Shown here in pieces: positions 22,993-34,343 of a stretch of DNA of 64,000 nucleotides (the stretch's first letter is position 1; every line of letters begins with the position of its first letter). Both the position numbers and the translations under genes were made by a program. This stretch comes from Phanerodontia chrysosporium. Taxonomy: Eukaryota; Basidiomycota; Agaricomycetes; Polyporales; Phanerochaetaceae. The DNA is taken from assembly GCA_001910725.1 (NCBI GenBank), contig MJGA01000001.1, positions 2,294,001 through 2,358,000 of the forward strand, written 5' to 3'. A model generated the notes under the pieces. That model saw only the letters and a list, made by a program, of their open reading frames with translations, did not search any database and was not told the DNA's origin.

Positions 22993-24402
22993 ATGCTATC
23001 AGCGTCTAGGCGTTTATTCTCTCGTTGGCTGGTGCGGCATTCGTCGTCGACCATGTCAACTGCCGCGCCGAGACCCTACCCATATCATTGTATTGACGGA
23101 GTAGAGAAACTCGAGCTCTATCGACCAGGTGGCTACCTTCCTATCTCCATCGGAGACACCTTTAGCGAAGGACGTTATAGGGTGGTTCATAAGCTGGGAA
23201 GCGGTGCTTTCTCTACGTCTGGCTGGCTAGAGATTGTGGCGCAAATCATCCGGCGGGGCCGCTCGTTTCGCTGAAGGTCCTATCTGCGGAAGAATCTACT
23301 GTTATGGGGACCAGGGAGCTAGCCATCTCTAACGAACTGGATAAGGTCTCGAAGACTACCAGCCATCCCGGCTCTGCCACCTGCCGCATATGCTGCGACC
23401 ACTTCATGCACCACACTCCTCGTGACTCTCACCTCTGTCTTGTTTCCGAGTTTGCCGGTCTCAGTCTGGACTCTATAGGCAGGTGGGGTCCTGGGCCATC
23501 AGCTGAAGTCAGACGGCTTCGTGCAGACGTTGCCAGAAGTGTCGCCAAGCAAGTGTCGTTGGCAGTACACTTCATGCATCAGGCTGGCATAGTGCATGGC
23601 GGTGAGTGAATTGCCTGCTGAGAGATTATCGTGTCGCTAATGTGCTGCTTGCTATGATCAGACCTCACACCTCCAACGTGCTCTTCAAGGTGCACAGTCG
23701 AGCACAACGCTGGCTGATGAAGAAGTCTATGCGACACTCGGAGCGCCTCGAACATACCGAGCTCGTACGCCACAAGGACATGTGGAAGTGGTGAAGGTCG
23801 TGAAACCGTCACTCATGGCAACACCATCGATCCTGCAAGAGGACGTCTTCCTGTCAGATTTCGGCATGTCGTTCGTCGCATCTCGCAAGCCCGCGGACTA
23901 TGAAGCCGGTACCCAATTCAAGTTCATGGCCCCGGAATTGCTCTTCGACGAGATCGTCAGTTTCGCCTCCGACGTATGGGCCCTAGGCTGTTTGATCTGT
24001 TATATCAGATCCGCAGCATCGCCCTTTGACGGATTTTTCAACGAACTCGAACCAACGTCATAGAGATGGTCAGGACGCTCGGCCGTCTGCCCGACCCCTG
24101 GTGGAGCGCCTGGGCGGAACGCAACTCCTGGTTCGATGAAGATGGAGAGATCGTGCCACGGGACGACCTAGTCGTCCCAGTCGTGAAGACTACACTCCGA
24201 GAGATCCTCCACGGGATCGGACGGAATGACATCCTTGCGACGAGCTGGAGTTCTATATGGTCGAAAAACTGGGAGTGCCGCTTCCTGACGAGGAGGTCGA
24301 CCTGCTAACCGACCTCCTGGGAAGATGCTCAGATATCGCCCCGAGGAGAGACTCACCATGGAGGAAGTAGTACAGCACCCTTGGTTTCAATACGGACAGT
24401 AA
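22993..24402 (+). pseudogene. SRPK-like protein kinase, decayed tandem copy
   Basis: Diverged duplicate of the kinase at 24693-26119. Both begin with a basic, Ser/Arg-rich leader (here MLSASRRLFSRW), then IDGVE, GGYLP, a glycine loop (KLGSGAFST), and both end HPWFQYGQ with the same 5' intron. Comparing the copies shows at least six frame breaks here: near 23216 (STVW), just after the intron near 23669, in the RWL region near 23715, near 24058 where a stop follows the ELEPTS tail, before DELEFYMVEK near 24240, and near 24320 in the LLGKML region. The 24058 change is not a C/G-run loss, so part of the decay looks genuine. HGD and DFG motifs can still be found in pieces. It is probably non-functional, but the window-wide indel problem makes the count uncertain. 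Confidence 0.65.
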
Positions 24403-24517
24403 TAGTCTTTCGCACGGCACGTATCGAGTATCCTAGCCTACGCGTAGTAGATTAGAGTCCACCTTGCTTTGTATGTTCGTTAACCCCCTCGTAACGTTCG
24501 GTTTATACAGTCCACTG

Positions 24518-24656
24518 CATGAGAGACAGAACAACCAAACGTTGCTATCAGAAAGTCCGCTTGGTCTCAGGGTGGGGTAGCGGGTTGCGCGTCCTCTTGC
24601 AAGCGGAACTGACGAGTTCGGAGGACGCCTATTCCTGTTTAGTTGATAACGGCCAC
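24518..24656. repeat. Duplicated 3' flank, copy 1
   Basis: This block downstream of the decayed kinase (from gcatgagagacagaac to gataacggccac) is repeated with moderate divergence at 26235-26371 downstream of the intact kinase. It shows that the duplication unit was about 1.7 kb and carried kinase plus 3' flank. It now lies in the promoter of the second kinase. Confidence 0.8.
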
Positions 24657-24692
24657 TTGGGATACGTTACTCTGACACACTGCCAGTGAAAG

Positions 24693-26119
24693 ATGCCTGA
24701 AGCTCGGACTCTGAGGGCATTTGCTATGCCTCTCGGTTTCCATAGCAGACCTTCCGCTTTCCGCCAGCTTGTACTACCTCGCCTCTCGCACACCAGGTCC
24801 GCCCCACCTCCTGTGTATATTGACGGAGTCGAAAACACGGAGAAGTACCATGCAGGAGGTTACCTCCCTGTAAAGATAGGAGACGTTTTCGGCGACGAAC
24901 GTTACAAGGTCGTCCATAAGCTAGGATCTGGAGGCTTTTCCACTGTGTGGCTAGCCCGTGACCGCGCTGACATTTCGGGACGGCTCGTCTCCCTCAAGAT
25001 TATGTCTGCCGAAGAATCCGTCGTAACGGGGGCCAGGGAGCTAGCAATCTCCAACGAACTGGAAAAGGTCTCGAAAACTACCAGCCATCCCGGCTCTGTC
25101 ACCTGCCGCGTATACCGCGACCACTTCATGCACCACACCCATCATGGCTCTCATCTCTGTCCTGTTTCCGAATTCGCCGGCCCAAGTTTGAACACCATAA
25201 GCATGTGGGGTCGCGGCCCATCGAGACCCCCAAGAAGGCTTCGTGCAGACGTCGCGAGGAGTGTCGCCAAACAAGTGTCGTGGGCAGTACACTTCATGCA
25301 TCGAGCTGGCATAGTGCACGGAGGTCAGTAAACGTTTTGCAGTACGATTCTCGCGTCGCTAATAAATTTGTTATTATGACAGACCTCACCCCGTCCAATC
25401 TTCTTTTCAAGGTGGCGGAGGGCGCTCAACGCTGGACAGATGACGAAGTCTACGCGACCCTTGGACCGCCCACCATACACGAAATCGATACGCCACAAGG
25501 TCTCATCGAGGTTGTCGAGGCCGTGGAACCTTCATACATGGCGACATCAACAATTCTGCGAGAAGACGTCTTCCTGTCCGACTTTGGTATGTCATTCATC
25601 GCGGCTCGCAAGCCCGCAGATTATGAAGGCGGGACCCAATTCATGTTCATGGCCCCGGAGTCCTTCTTCGACAAAAACTTCAGTTTCGCCTCCGACGTCT
25701 GGGCTTTAGCGTGCTTGATCTGTTACATCAGATCTGCATCACCTCCCTTCGACGGATATATCGACCATCCCGACACAACACTGAGGGAGATGGTCAGGAC
25801 GCTTGGCCGTTTGCCCGATCCCTGGTGGGACGCCTGGACGGAGCGCGAAATCTGGTTCGATGATGACGGCGAGCTCCTGCCGCAGCACACCCTCGAGCCG
25901 AAGGCCACGCTCCGCGAGATCGTTCACAGGATCGGACGAAGGGACAGACCACGCGACGAGCTGGATATCGATATGGTCGAAAAGCGGGGGGTACCGCTTC
26001 CCGAGGAGGAGGTCGAGCTGCTGACTGACCTGCTGGAGAAGATGCTCAAGTATCGCCCAGAGGAGAGAATCACTATGGAGGAAGTAGTACAGCACCCTTG
26101 GTTTCAATACGGACAGTAG
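24693..26119 (+). CDS. SRPK-like serine/threonine protein kinase
   Basis: The 5' exon gives MPEARTLRAF (or a start at MPLGFHSRPS), VYIDGVENTEKYHAGGYLP, then the glycine loop KLGSGGFSTVW and the VSLKIM lysine. An ELAISNELEKV helix carries the likely glutamate. One intron (from about 25325) joins AGIVHGG to DLTPSN, so the catalytic loop reads HGDLTPSN with the Asp present but Gly where most kinases have Arg. Magnesium-loop SDFGMSF, APE-region MAPESFF and SDVWALACLICYI are intact. The tail PEEVEL-type helix ends VVQHPWFQYGQ. The layout (large insert between lobes, GGYLP leader) matches SR-protein-kinase-like families expanded in agaricomycetes. The leader is basic and lacks acidic residues, so mitochondrial targeting is possible. 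Substrate unknown. Confidence 0.85.
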
Positions 26120-27092
26120 TCTTTCGCAAGAGACGTGTAGGAGTATTCAATACGCTGATTGGCGTTTCACTTACATTCCATGCTCAATGTACCTCGTGAT
26201 GCTCGATTATAGAGTATGTTAAGTGTTGCGCGCTGCGTGAGAGACAGAACGACCGAAGTTGTTACCCAGAAAGCCTGCTTGGCCTCAGGGCAGGGAGGCG
26301 GATAGTGTGTTCTTCTGCAAGCGGAGCCGACGCGTGAGTACGCCTGATCCTGGTTATCTGATAACGGCCACTCAGTTCCCGTGTATTTCAAGACATCAGG
26401 GGATTAGACCGCACCGTGTCTCCTCGTGTCCCTAAACGCACTCTAGGTCCCATCGGCCATGTCGTAGGCGAGCTCGGCCGCCCCACAGAGTCAGGCCCAG
26501 AGGTCTACGGGTGCAAGCTGCCATGCCAGAGCGTGTAGATTTACGAGCGGGTGACGTGTCCGGGACGTGTCGTCGTACGACCGCCGCAGTCCGCGAGAAC
26601 AGACCAAGGAAATCCCGGAATTAGCGTGGAGCACATCACAACCTTGTTCGAGTTGCAGCGTCGAGGACGTGACGGCCTGAAGCGCGCTTGCGCTGCTCGG
26701 GGCGTTACTTCGGAGACGGTGTTCCTTGCGACATCACAGCGCTGGCCAATCGTCGCTGGAAAAGGCTGTGTATTGCGTTCTGGTTGCGCCAGAGATGGTG
26801 TCAACAATTCGCATCGCCGCCATTCGCTGCATTGCGGGGGAGGGCGACTGACTCAGCGGGATTAGTCAGACAAACGTGACGCTGTTGTTGATGGGACGTG
26901 ACCCGTGACGGTGGAAACTGAAGAGGGACGGGAGCGGGTACCGCTAATTTCACGCTCACTCAGCTGGTGAGATTATTTGCAGCGATCTCCCCACCACCCC
27001 AGGACTCCCATAAATTCCATCTCAGCAACCGTCACCATCCTGCAGACGGACGCACGCTTCCAAGACTCCGCTCTTTCACCACAGACACCACC
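26120..27092. other. Intergenic between kinase and DRE2
   Basis: The stretch holds the duplicated 3' flank and then about 700 bp without a supported exon. Pyrimidine-rich sequence just before 27093 looks like the DRE2 leader. Confidence 0.45.
26235..26371. repeat. Duplicated 3' flank, copy 2
   Basis: Copy of 24518-24656, found after the intact kinase. Shared landmarks are gagagacagaac, ttggcctcagg and gataacggccact. No third kinase follows. Confidence 0.8.
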
Positions 27093-28151
27093 ATGTCGCC
27101 TGCAGCAATCTACACTGCTCCTGTCGCAACCACCGAGTCACAGAAGGTGCTTGCAGCCGTCCCAGTCAAGGGCCCCGCACTCTGCATAGGGTCACCTGCC
27201 ACCGCGGCCGACGGCCGGTACCAGAACCTCATCACCGAGTTGGAGGAGACAAGAAATGTCGACAAGCACATGTTGGACAGATTGCTTGATGGAGGTGTGT
27301 GCTCCTGTTCATCATATCTCAGGGCGAACCAACATGAATCTATCCTTCGCAGCGACCAGCCTGTCGAAGGCGTCCTTCGCTTCAGTGCACGTAGTCCTTT
27401 CACCCGCCGAGTACGAGAGCCTCTCCGGCAAGTTCTCGACGCTGCTGTCGCAGCTCCTCGCCGCACTGGAGCCTCTCGGAACGCTGCACCTGCACAATGT
27501 CTCGGTTGCGACACCGACGCTGTCGTCCGAGCTCACCCTCGCGGGCTTCAACGTGCTTACCACGATTCCCTCCGCGGGCGACCTCATCGCGCAGAAGCCC
27601 GCACACGCCATCAACGCCGCGGCCGGCGCGGTGCCGCTGCGGCGGAAGCTCGACCCCGCCCGCCAGGCCTCGAAGAAGGCCCTTTGGACGCTGAGCGCGG
27701 CGCCGGCGACTCCCACCATCGACGCCGAGAGCCTGCTCACCGACGCGGACCGCGCGCGCCCCGAGACGTGCGAGCCCGCTCAGAAGGGCGCGCCGCGCCG
27801 GAAGAAGGCGTGCAAGGGCTGCACGTGCGGCCTTGCCGAGCTCGAGGCGGAGGAACTCGCCCAGAGCAAGGTCGTCCTTCTCGACGGCGCCGAGGCAGGC
27901 CAGACTGTCGAGGTCGCTCAGTCCGAGAAGGAGCGGCTCATCGCCGCGGCCGCCGCTGCACCGAAGGCAAGCAGCAGCTGCGGCAACTGCTACCTCGGTG
28001 ACGCATTCCGTTGCTCGAGCTGTCCCTACCGAGGTATGTCTTTCATCATGATCTCCTGTGATGTATTGTTCTGATCTGAGTTGTGTTAGGCCTTCCTGCA
28101 TTCAAGCCTGGAGAAAAGGTGGAGCTGGACTTCGGCATGGACGACATTTGA
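27093..28151 (+). CDS. DRE2: DRE2 / anamorsin, cytosolic Fe-S cluster assembly protein
   Basis: Three exons (27093-27294, 27353-28033, 28090-28151) encode 314 residues. Dre2 passes electrons from the flavoprotein Tah18 to the cytosolic iron-sulfur assembly machinery and also occurs at the mitochondrial surface. The N-terminal half is the methyltransferase-like domain typical of the family ([17 protein letters not shown]). The C-terminus carries both cluster-binding motifs: the CX2CXC-type [12 protein letters not shown], with an upstream Cys in PETCEP, and the twin CX2C motif [19 protein letters not shown], ending [12 protein letters not shown]. The frame is intact and all splice sites are GT-AG. 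The linker is Ala/Arg-rich and very GC-rich, which creates a long shadow frame. I chose the ATG at 27093 because it follows a typical CACC context and begins in frame with the domain. Confidence 0.97.
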
Positions 28152-28349
28152 GATCCTCTTTCGCATGTTTTCTTGATAGTTTAAAGGATCTGGGATACTT
28201 AGATGGTTCTCTGCATTGGTCCCGAGACTTTGTTGTTGTATACTGCTTCCTGCGCATGTGTCCCGCTTTCTGTATTCTAATTAGATGTGTATAATACGAT
28301 CCTAGTCCTTCCGGGGAGAACAGTCGCAAACTAGCAGGATCCGGAGGCC

Positions 28350-30529
28350 TCACGTAGGAGGCCCGAATGTATGCATAAATGAGAACCCCATGTTAGCTGG
28401 GGGTATGTATGACGGGTGAGGTTCGAACTCTTCCTCGCTCTCCTCGCCGAGCACATGAAACGCGTCCCAGTCAAAGTCAGCGGCATCAACGATGCAGTCT
28501 TTGAGGTTGTCCGACACGTCCGGATGCGAGTGGCGCAGATTGTTGATCCAGCGGCGGCTGACCATCCAGCGCGCGACGCCCTTTGGCGGGAGAAGCAATG
28601 GGTCTTTCGGCGGGCCCGCCTCGCGCCCCCGACGCGCGGGCACGCGGCGCGGCTTGGGGATGACCATCCCGCCGACGTTGATGAACTCCTCCGGCGCCTC
28701 CTCGTCGAGAACGGCGTAAAAGTGCAGCAAACGCATGCTCCGCCATGCGAGCCCGCGAATGCGCAGCGACGGGCCTTCGGGTCCCGCAGTGTCCTCGTCC
28801 CCGATTCCTCGGACGACATGCATTCCAGGCCCAACGCTGGGTCGAACGTCTTGTGCGCAAAAACGTCGAACTTCTTGCGGCGCTCGGCGCGTCGCTTCAG
28901 TTTCTGAGTGCGGGGACGCGTTAAGCCCCTGGCGATGCCGTTAAATGCTGACATGCACGCACCGCTTTCTTACGCTCCCGCTGACGGGACTTCTGCGCCT
29001 TGATCTCCTCCCTATGCCTTTGATATACCGCTACATTACCGTCATTTTGAGCTTTCCATTTTCCCTTCAATGTCTTGAATGCCTGATCGAAGACGGCCTC
29101 TAGCTTGTCTTGCTCGAAGTGCTCTATGTCGACTTCGGGATACAACGCTAGTCGCTGGGCTTTGATGTCGGTGAGTATACGCTTTCGCATCCGCGCATTA
29201 TGCGGCGACTGTCTGACAGTCTTCTGCCACACGAAGCGGACAGGATCCTCAGGACCCAACGGGGCGCCCTCTAAATGGGCGTCTGGAAGTGGGTCTTTTG
29301 GGAGGACACCCATGCTGCGATATATATGAGCTCGTACCGCAGCCTGCATCGTTGTTTTAGCAACGGCATGTCAAAATAAATTCGTTATACGTACGTGTAT
29401 GGTTAACGGACGTGTGTCATGCCCGTTTTTCCTCCGCTTAGGATATTGCTCCCCGTCCGATTCTCCGTCGGAATCGTCGTCGTCGCTGTCAGGGTTGTGC
29501 GATGGTGCAGGCGTGCGCCGTTTCCGTCGCCCGGAGGACGGTCCAGCTTGCGCAGGGGTGACAACCGGGGTCTGTATAGGGGATGGCAAAGCCGACATCT
29601 GATCATGCGACTGCTGCGCGACTCTGTGGGCGAGGCGCGGAGACACAGCCGGCTGTGGACGCGGATGCGCATGGGAGGGTGACGGTTGCAAGGCAGCAGT
29701 GGCATGCGACGTCGCAGGCGTACCCGGGGTTGGCAGGAATTGAGGGGAGAGGTTTGAAGAAGAGCTAGAGGGGCTAAAAGGCATGGTCATCGGTCGAGAC
29801 GACGAGCCTTCAACAAAGGAAGGGAGGGGCGGTGAGAGGTAGACGGCCTGGCTGGCAGGCGTCAAGGGCGACCTGAGCATGGTGTGGGTGTCACCCGGGG
29901 GCAGAGACATCTGTGTGGGGTGCCCAGCAGTCTCGGTCTGCTCCAAGGTGCCATTCGGGGGCGCAGGAAGGCGCATCTGCGACATGTTTGCAATGAACGC
30001 CTTCATCATTGACATCTCCTGCTTCATCTCCTCGAGCTGTTTCTCGAGATCCGCCTGGCGCTGGGCAAACTTGGCCTCTTGCTCCCGTTCCCAGGCAGCT
30101 CGACGCTGCCATTCGCGTTCGCTGTTCGTCTTAAATGCAGTCATGATGATCTCTTGAATCATATTGACAGCTAGAGATGGGGTCTGCGGCGATGCCTGAG
30201 CTACTGCTTGGGCGGGCGGGGCGGTGGCGGTGGGGGGCTACATCCGGTCAGACTCTCAAAGTCAAGGACATTCAAGACACGTACCGAGCAGACGGACTAG
30301 GCACTACCATTGCGAGCTCCAACTCGCTGCTGTAGGAGCCATTGCTCCTGGGTAATTGTGGAGGAGGCCGAGGAGAGGGTTGCGGGGAGGCTTGGTACGA
30401 TGGGTACTGTCCTGCATGTTCCTGAGTCTGAGGTGGGGAAAGAGTTGTGCTTTCAGTACGCTGTTGTTGTGGTCGTCTGGCTCGTCCGTTGGCAATATGG
30501 GGATTAAGGGCATTTAGTAACTCGCTCAT
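28350..30529 (-). CDS. Basidiomycete protein of unknown function, low-complexity N-terminus
   Basis: I do not recognise a named family. The start at 30529 reads [11 protein letters not shown], followed by a Gln/Pro/Ser-rich stretch. A helical, Glu/Lys/Met-rich coiled coil follows ([18 protein letters not shown] to [11 protein letters not shown]), then a Pro/Ser-rich linker and a basic/acidic patch ([23 protein letters not shown]) like a nuclear localisation region. After an intron comes a conserved-looking globular part ([53 protein letters not shown]) ending HTFGPPT. Two breaks at C/G runs interrupt the frame: 30232-30237 (six G, seven expected) and 28799-28802. Transcription is divergent from RPN11 across about 230 bp. 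A nuclear, possibly DNA- or chromatin-associated role is guesswork. Confidence 0.75.
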
Positions 30530-30628
30530 CGAGAGTGGTCGCAACTAAACAACTCGGGAGCTCGAGCTCAGTACAAGGCACTAGACGCTTAGGCGGTGGT
30601 GGTCCCTTGCCATCGGGCTCGCGTGGCA

Positions 30629-30638
30629 CCCACGTGGG
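30629..30638. promoter_or_regulatory. CCCACGTGGG palindrome in a divergent promoter
   Basis: A 10-bp perfect palindrome with a CACGTG core lies midway in the 229-bp gap between RPN11 and the divergent unknown gene. bHLH or bZIP binding is plausible; not tested. Confidence 0.4.
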
Positions 30639-30758
30639 CAATTTGTCGCCCGCAACGCGTCAGCGAGACCAAGCGAGACGCGTACTCCTTCAGCGCATTC
30701 ATTCACCGTTCCCTCCAGCCCCACACAGCTCTCGAACTTACTCACTTTTGACGACAAC

Positions 30759-31942
<1,184 letters not shown>

Positions 31943-32674
31943 ACCTCTGTCGAGCCATCTGCAAATCTCGTGCCGAGTTTGTATGCACGTCCCCGGATAG
32001 ACGACTTTTTGGCAGATTGCGGCATGCTCCAGAGCGCTCTCAGCTTGTCTTGTGATGTGCTAGACGAGCGAGAGGAGGTCTGGACGCCTGCGCAGAGGAT
32101 GACGATGCCGGTGACCATCAAATGTATTCTATGTCACTCTCAGGCTTCATAGATTCACGGAACAAAGCTCTGAATCGGCCAGCAGAATTCCCTGCAGTTT
32201 GTGCAGCATCGTCTAGCAAATTTCGCCTTCTGATAGACAGGCGTTGGGAAGCGGAACAGGTGATCTCTCCCGCTAGAGTAACGAACTCTCAGTAGCGTGC
32301 CGTGTGTCTGAGACCTGGCATGGCCCTGACGGTGTTAGCCTGCAAAGGCCACAGCTTCCCCGACCCTGAGATAACGAATTGGCGAGGGCATTACAAAGGC
32401 AGACTGACTGAATGACCCGGAGGGTCCGGTCCTTGTCGATAGCGCGGACTGGTGCTTCGCTCGCGGAGCTGCAGAATATGAAGCTTTTCATCTACTGTCT
32501 AATGGAGGTACAGAGCTTGGCGCGGCACGAGGCGGGGCGTGTCTCTACGATCCGAGCGATAGGAAGAACGAAGTGCGCGCGCGCCATGCTATATCGCGCT
32601 TTTGCGGGTGAAACACGAGTGTCGAACGCGGCGTGCTGCAGCGCGAAGGATAACGTACGGGACGCGAGGCTGCC
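31943..32674. other. Convergent 3' region, RPN11 and mitoribosomal S18
   Basis: The 732-bp stretch lies between two convergent genes. It is longer than needed for 3' UTRs, but no exon, tRNA or repeat is recognised. Confidence 0.45.
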
Positions 32675-33338
32675 CTATGTGCCCTTGAGAGGGCGCCGCG
32701 AGAGGATCGGGATGACGCCCATGTTCTTCGCGCGGCGGATGGCCTTGCCTATGCGCCGCTGGCTCCTCCAGGTGAGCTCGGTCTCAGCGCGGCTCTTGAT
32801 CTTGCCCATGTCGGTGACGAACGCGGACATGATGAACGAGTTCATGGCCTCGTCGAGCGGGTCGATGTTTTGCTGGAGGAAGACGTCCTTGCGTTTCGCC
32901 TCCGCGCGCCGCGGGCCCAGCTGGGGGAGCTTCTTCGGCGGCAGTTCCGGCACGGCTCGCGCCTTCATGTTGAAGTCCTGCGGAAAAACGAACTGAAGGC
33001 ACAGATACACGGTCAGCTCTGAAAACGATTAGAAAGGTTTTCACTGACGGTTGGGTGCAGCGGCTTGACATTGGTACGAACAGCCGGGGCTGGTTCAATA
33101 ATGTCAGCGTGACGGTAGTGGATTTGCGAGGTCCTGGCGCACCAGAAGCCACTGCGGTCGCATTCTGCGTTAACTGTGCACGGTTGAGCATGCCAATGAC
33201 ATCCTGATGCGGGTTGGGCTGATTGAGGGCGGCAGACGAGGATGAGAAGAGCCGCGAGCCAACAACTCCAGCGGAAGTTGTATGCAGGCGTGGAGCGCCG
33301 CGCGCTGTGGCGCGGAGAATGTGGGTTTGGGCGAGCAT
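32675..33338 (-). CDS. RSM18: Mitochondrial small-subunit ribosomal protein bS18 (Rsm18)
   Basis: The start at 33338 gives a classic mitochondrial presequence (MLAQTHILRATARGAPRLH, then SRLFSSSS). The C-terminal exon holds the bS18 core: DPLDEAMNSFIMSAFVTDMG, then GKIKSRAETELTWRSQRR, IGKAIRRAKNMGVIP. bS18 binds rRNA in the small-subunit platform. Introns are less certain. The second ends CCGCAG|GACTTCAACATG and joins KPLHPT to DFNMKA. The first is best read as a 41-nt intron starting GTTAAC so that NRAQ joins TSQIHYRHAD; alternatively there is a frame break there. The protein ends SRRPLKGT. It is transcribed divergently from RIM15 across about 1 kb. Confidence 0.88.
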
Positions 33339-34343
33339 GAGACTAATTCTGTCGTGGAGACAACAGAGGGGTTCGTCGGGCTTGAATCAAGGGAAACTCC
33401 AAGCTGTGGAAGGGCTGGCACGCTAAGTGCCTCAGGTGACCCGGCCGCTTGGAGAGTCTGTGTGCGCAGGGCTGAGCAAAGTTTGGCGCGTGAGAAAGCG
33501 GCAGGATGAGGCTTGCCTGGAGGTGAAGTTCCGCGGGCGGTGAAGGCGAGGACGTCTGTGACCGGCGGGCGTGGGGTCGACGGTGTGTGTCGTGCGGTCG
33601 CTGCCCAAATGCGAGTCTATCACGTCGCCCGCAAAACCGGACCAAATGCGGATAGGCCCACGGCGATCAGCTGGCGCTTCGAGGATCCGGGCACGTGGCA
33701 TCAGGACCCCGAGAAATGTGGGACCCCTACGTAGTGGGATCTTCGGCCCCAAATCCGAGGCGCGGTCTCTGTCGTCTGCCACGGCGAGCGCAGAGATAAC
33801 AAGCATACAGAGCCCGGCGCGGCGCACGTCGCTGGCGTGTCTGAGGCAGTACTGCAGAAGCTGTCTGAGCTGCTCTTTATCACGAGAACAGGAGCCAAGG
33901 TCAGCGGATGCTGGTTACAGGGGTCAGCGAAATCTCGATGGGTGCGAGGGACCCCGTGCGAAACTGTCAAGAGCAGGGCGGGAGGGTTTGGCGGCAGTTT
34001 GGCACGAATGGGCACGAATCTGTCCCGCCTGGGGCCGGATTCTGTGCAAACCCTACTAGTTTTGGTGCAAAATGGAGGGGGTCTCTACTGCAAGAGATTC
34101 TCGGCCACAGACTCGCTCGAGGTCACTCTCCATCCTCCCGCCCTCGTCGACCGCCACTTCGCCTCTGCGCGTATTCGCTGATACTGCCCATCAATCAATC
34201 CTCATGTTATTCTGAACCTGCCACCTCAACACAGTCCTTCCTTCACCTCCTCCACCAGCGCAAGTCTATCCCAACACCCAACGCCCCCTGCAACTTGTAG
34301 CCAAAGCCATCACGACAACTCTGGCAGTGCTACTGGGAGCTAC
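33339..34343. other. Divergent promoter of RSM18 and RIM15
   Basis: The 1-kb stretch lies between outward-facing genes. The part near 34180-34340 is pyrimidine-rich and resembles a long RIM15 leader. No conserved exon is seen. Confidence 0.45.

Noticed and set aside
26967..28001. 344-codon + strand frame across DRE2
   Set aside because: Most of it is out of frame with the clear DRE2 exons and becomes Arg/Pro-rich low-complexity sequence; a shadow of GC-rich coding DNA.
32960..33180. Frameshift in mitochondrial S18
   Set aside because: A 41-nt intron (GTTAAC donor, GCCAG acceptor) restores frame, so an indel is not required, though the donor is weak.
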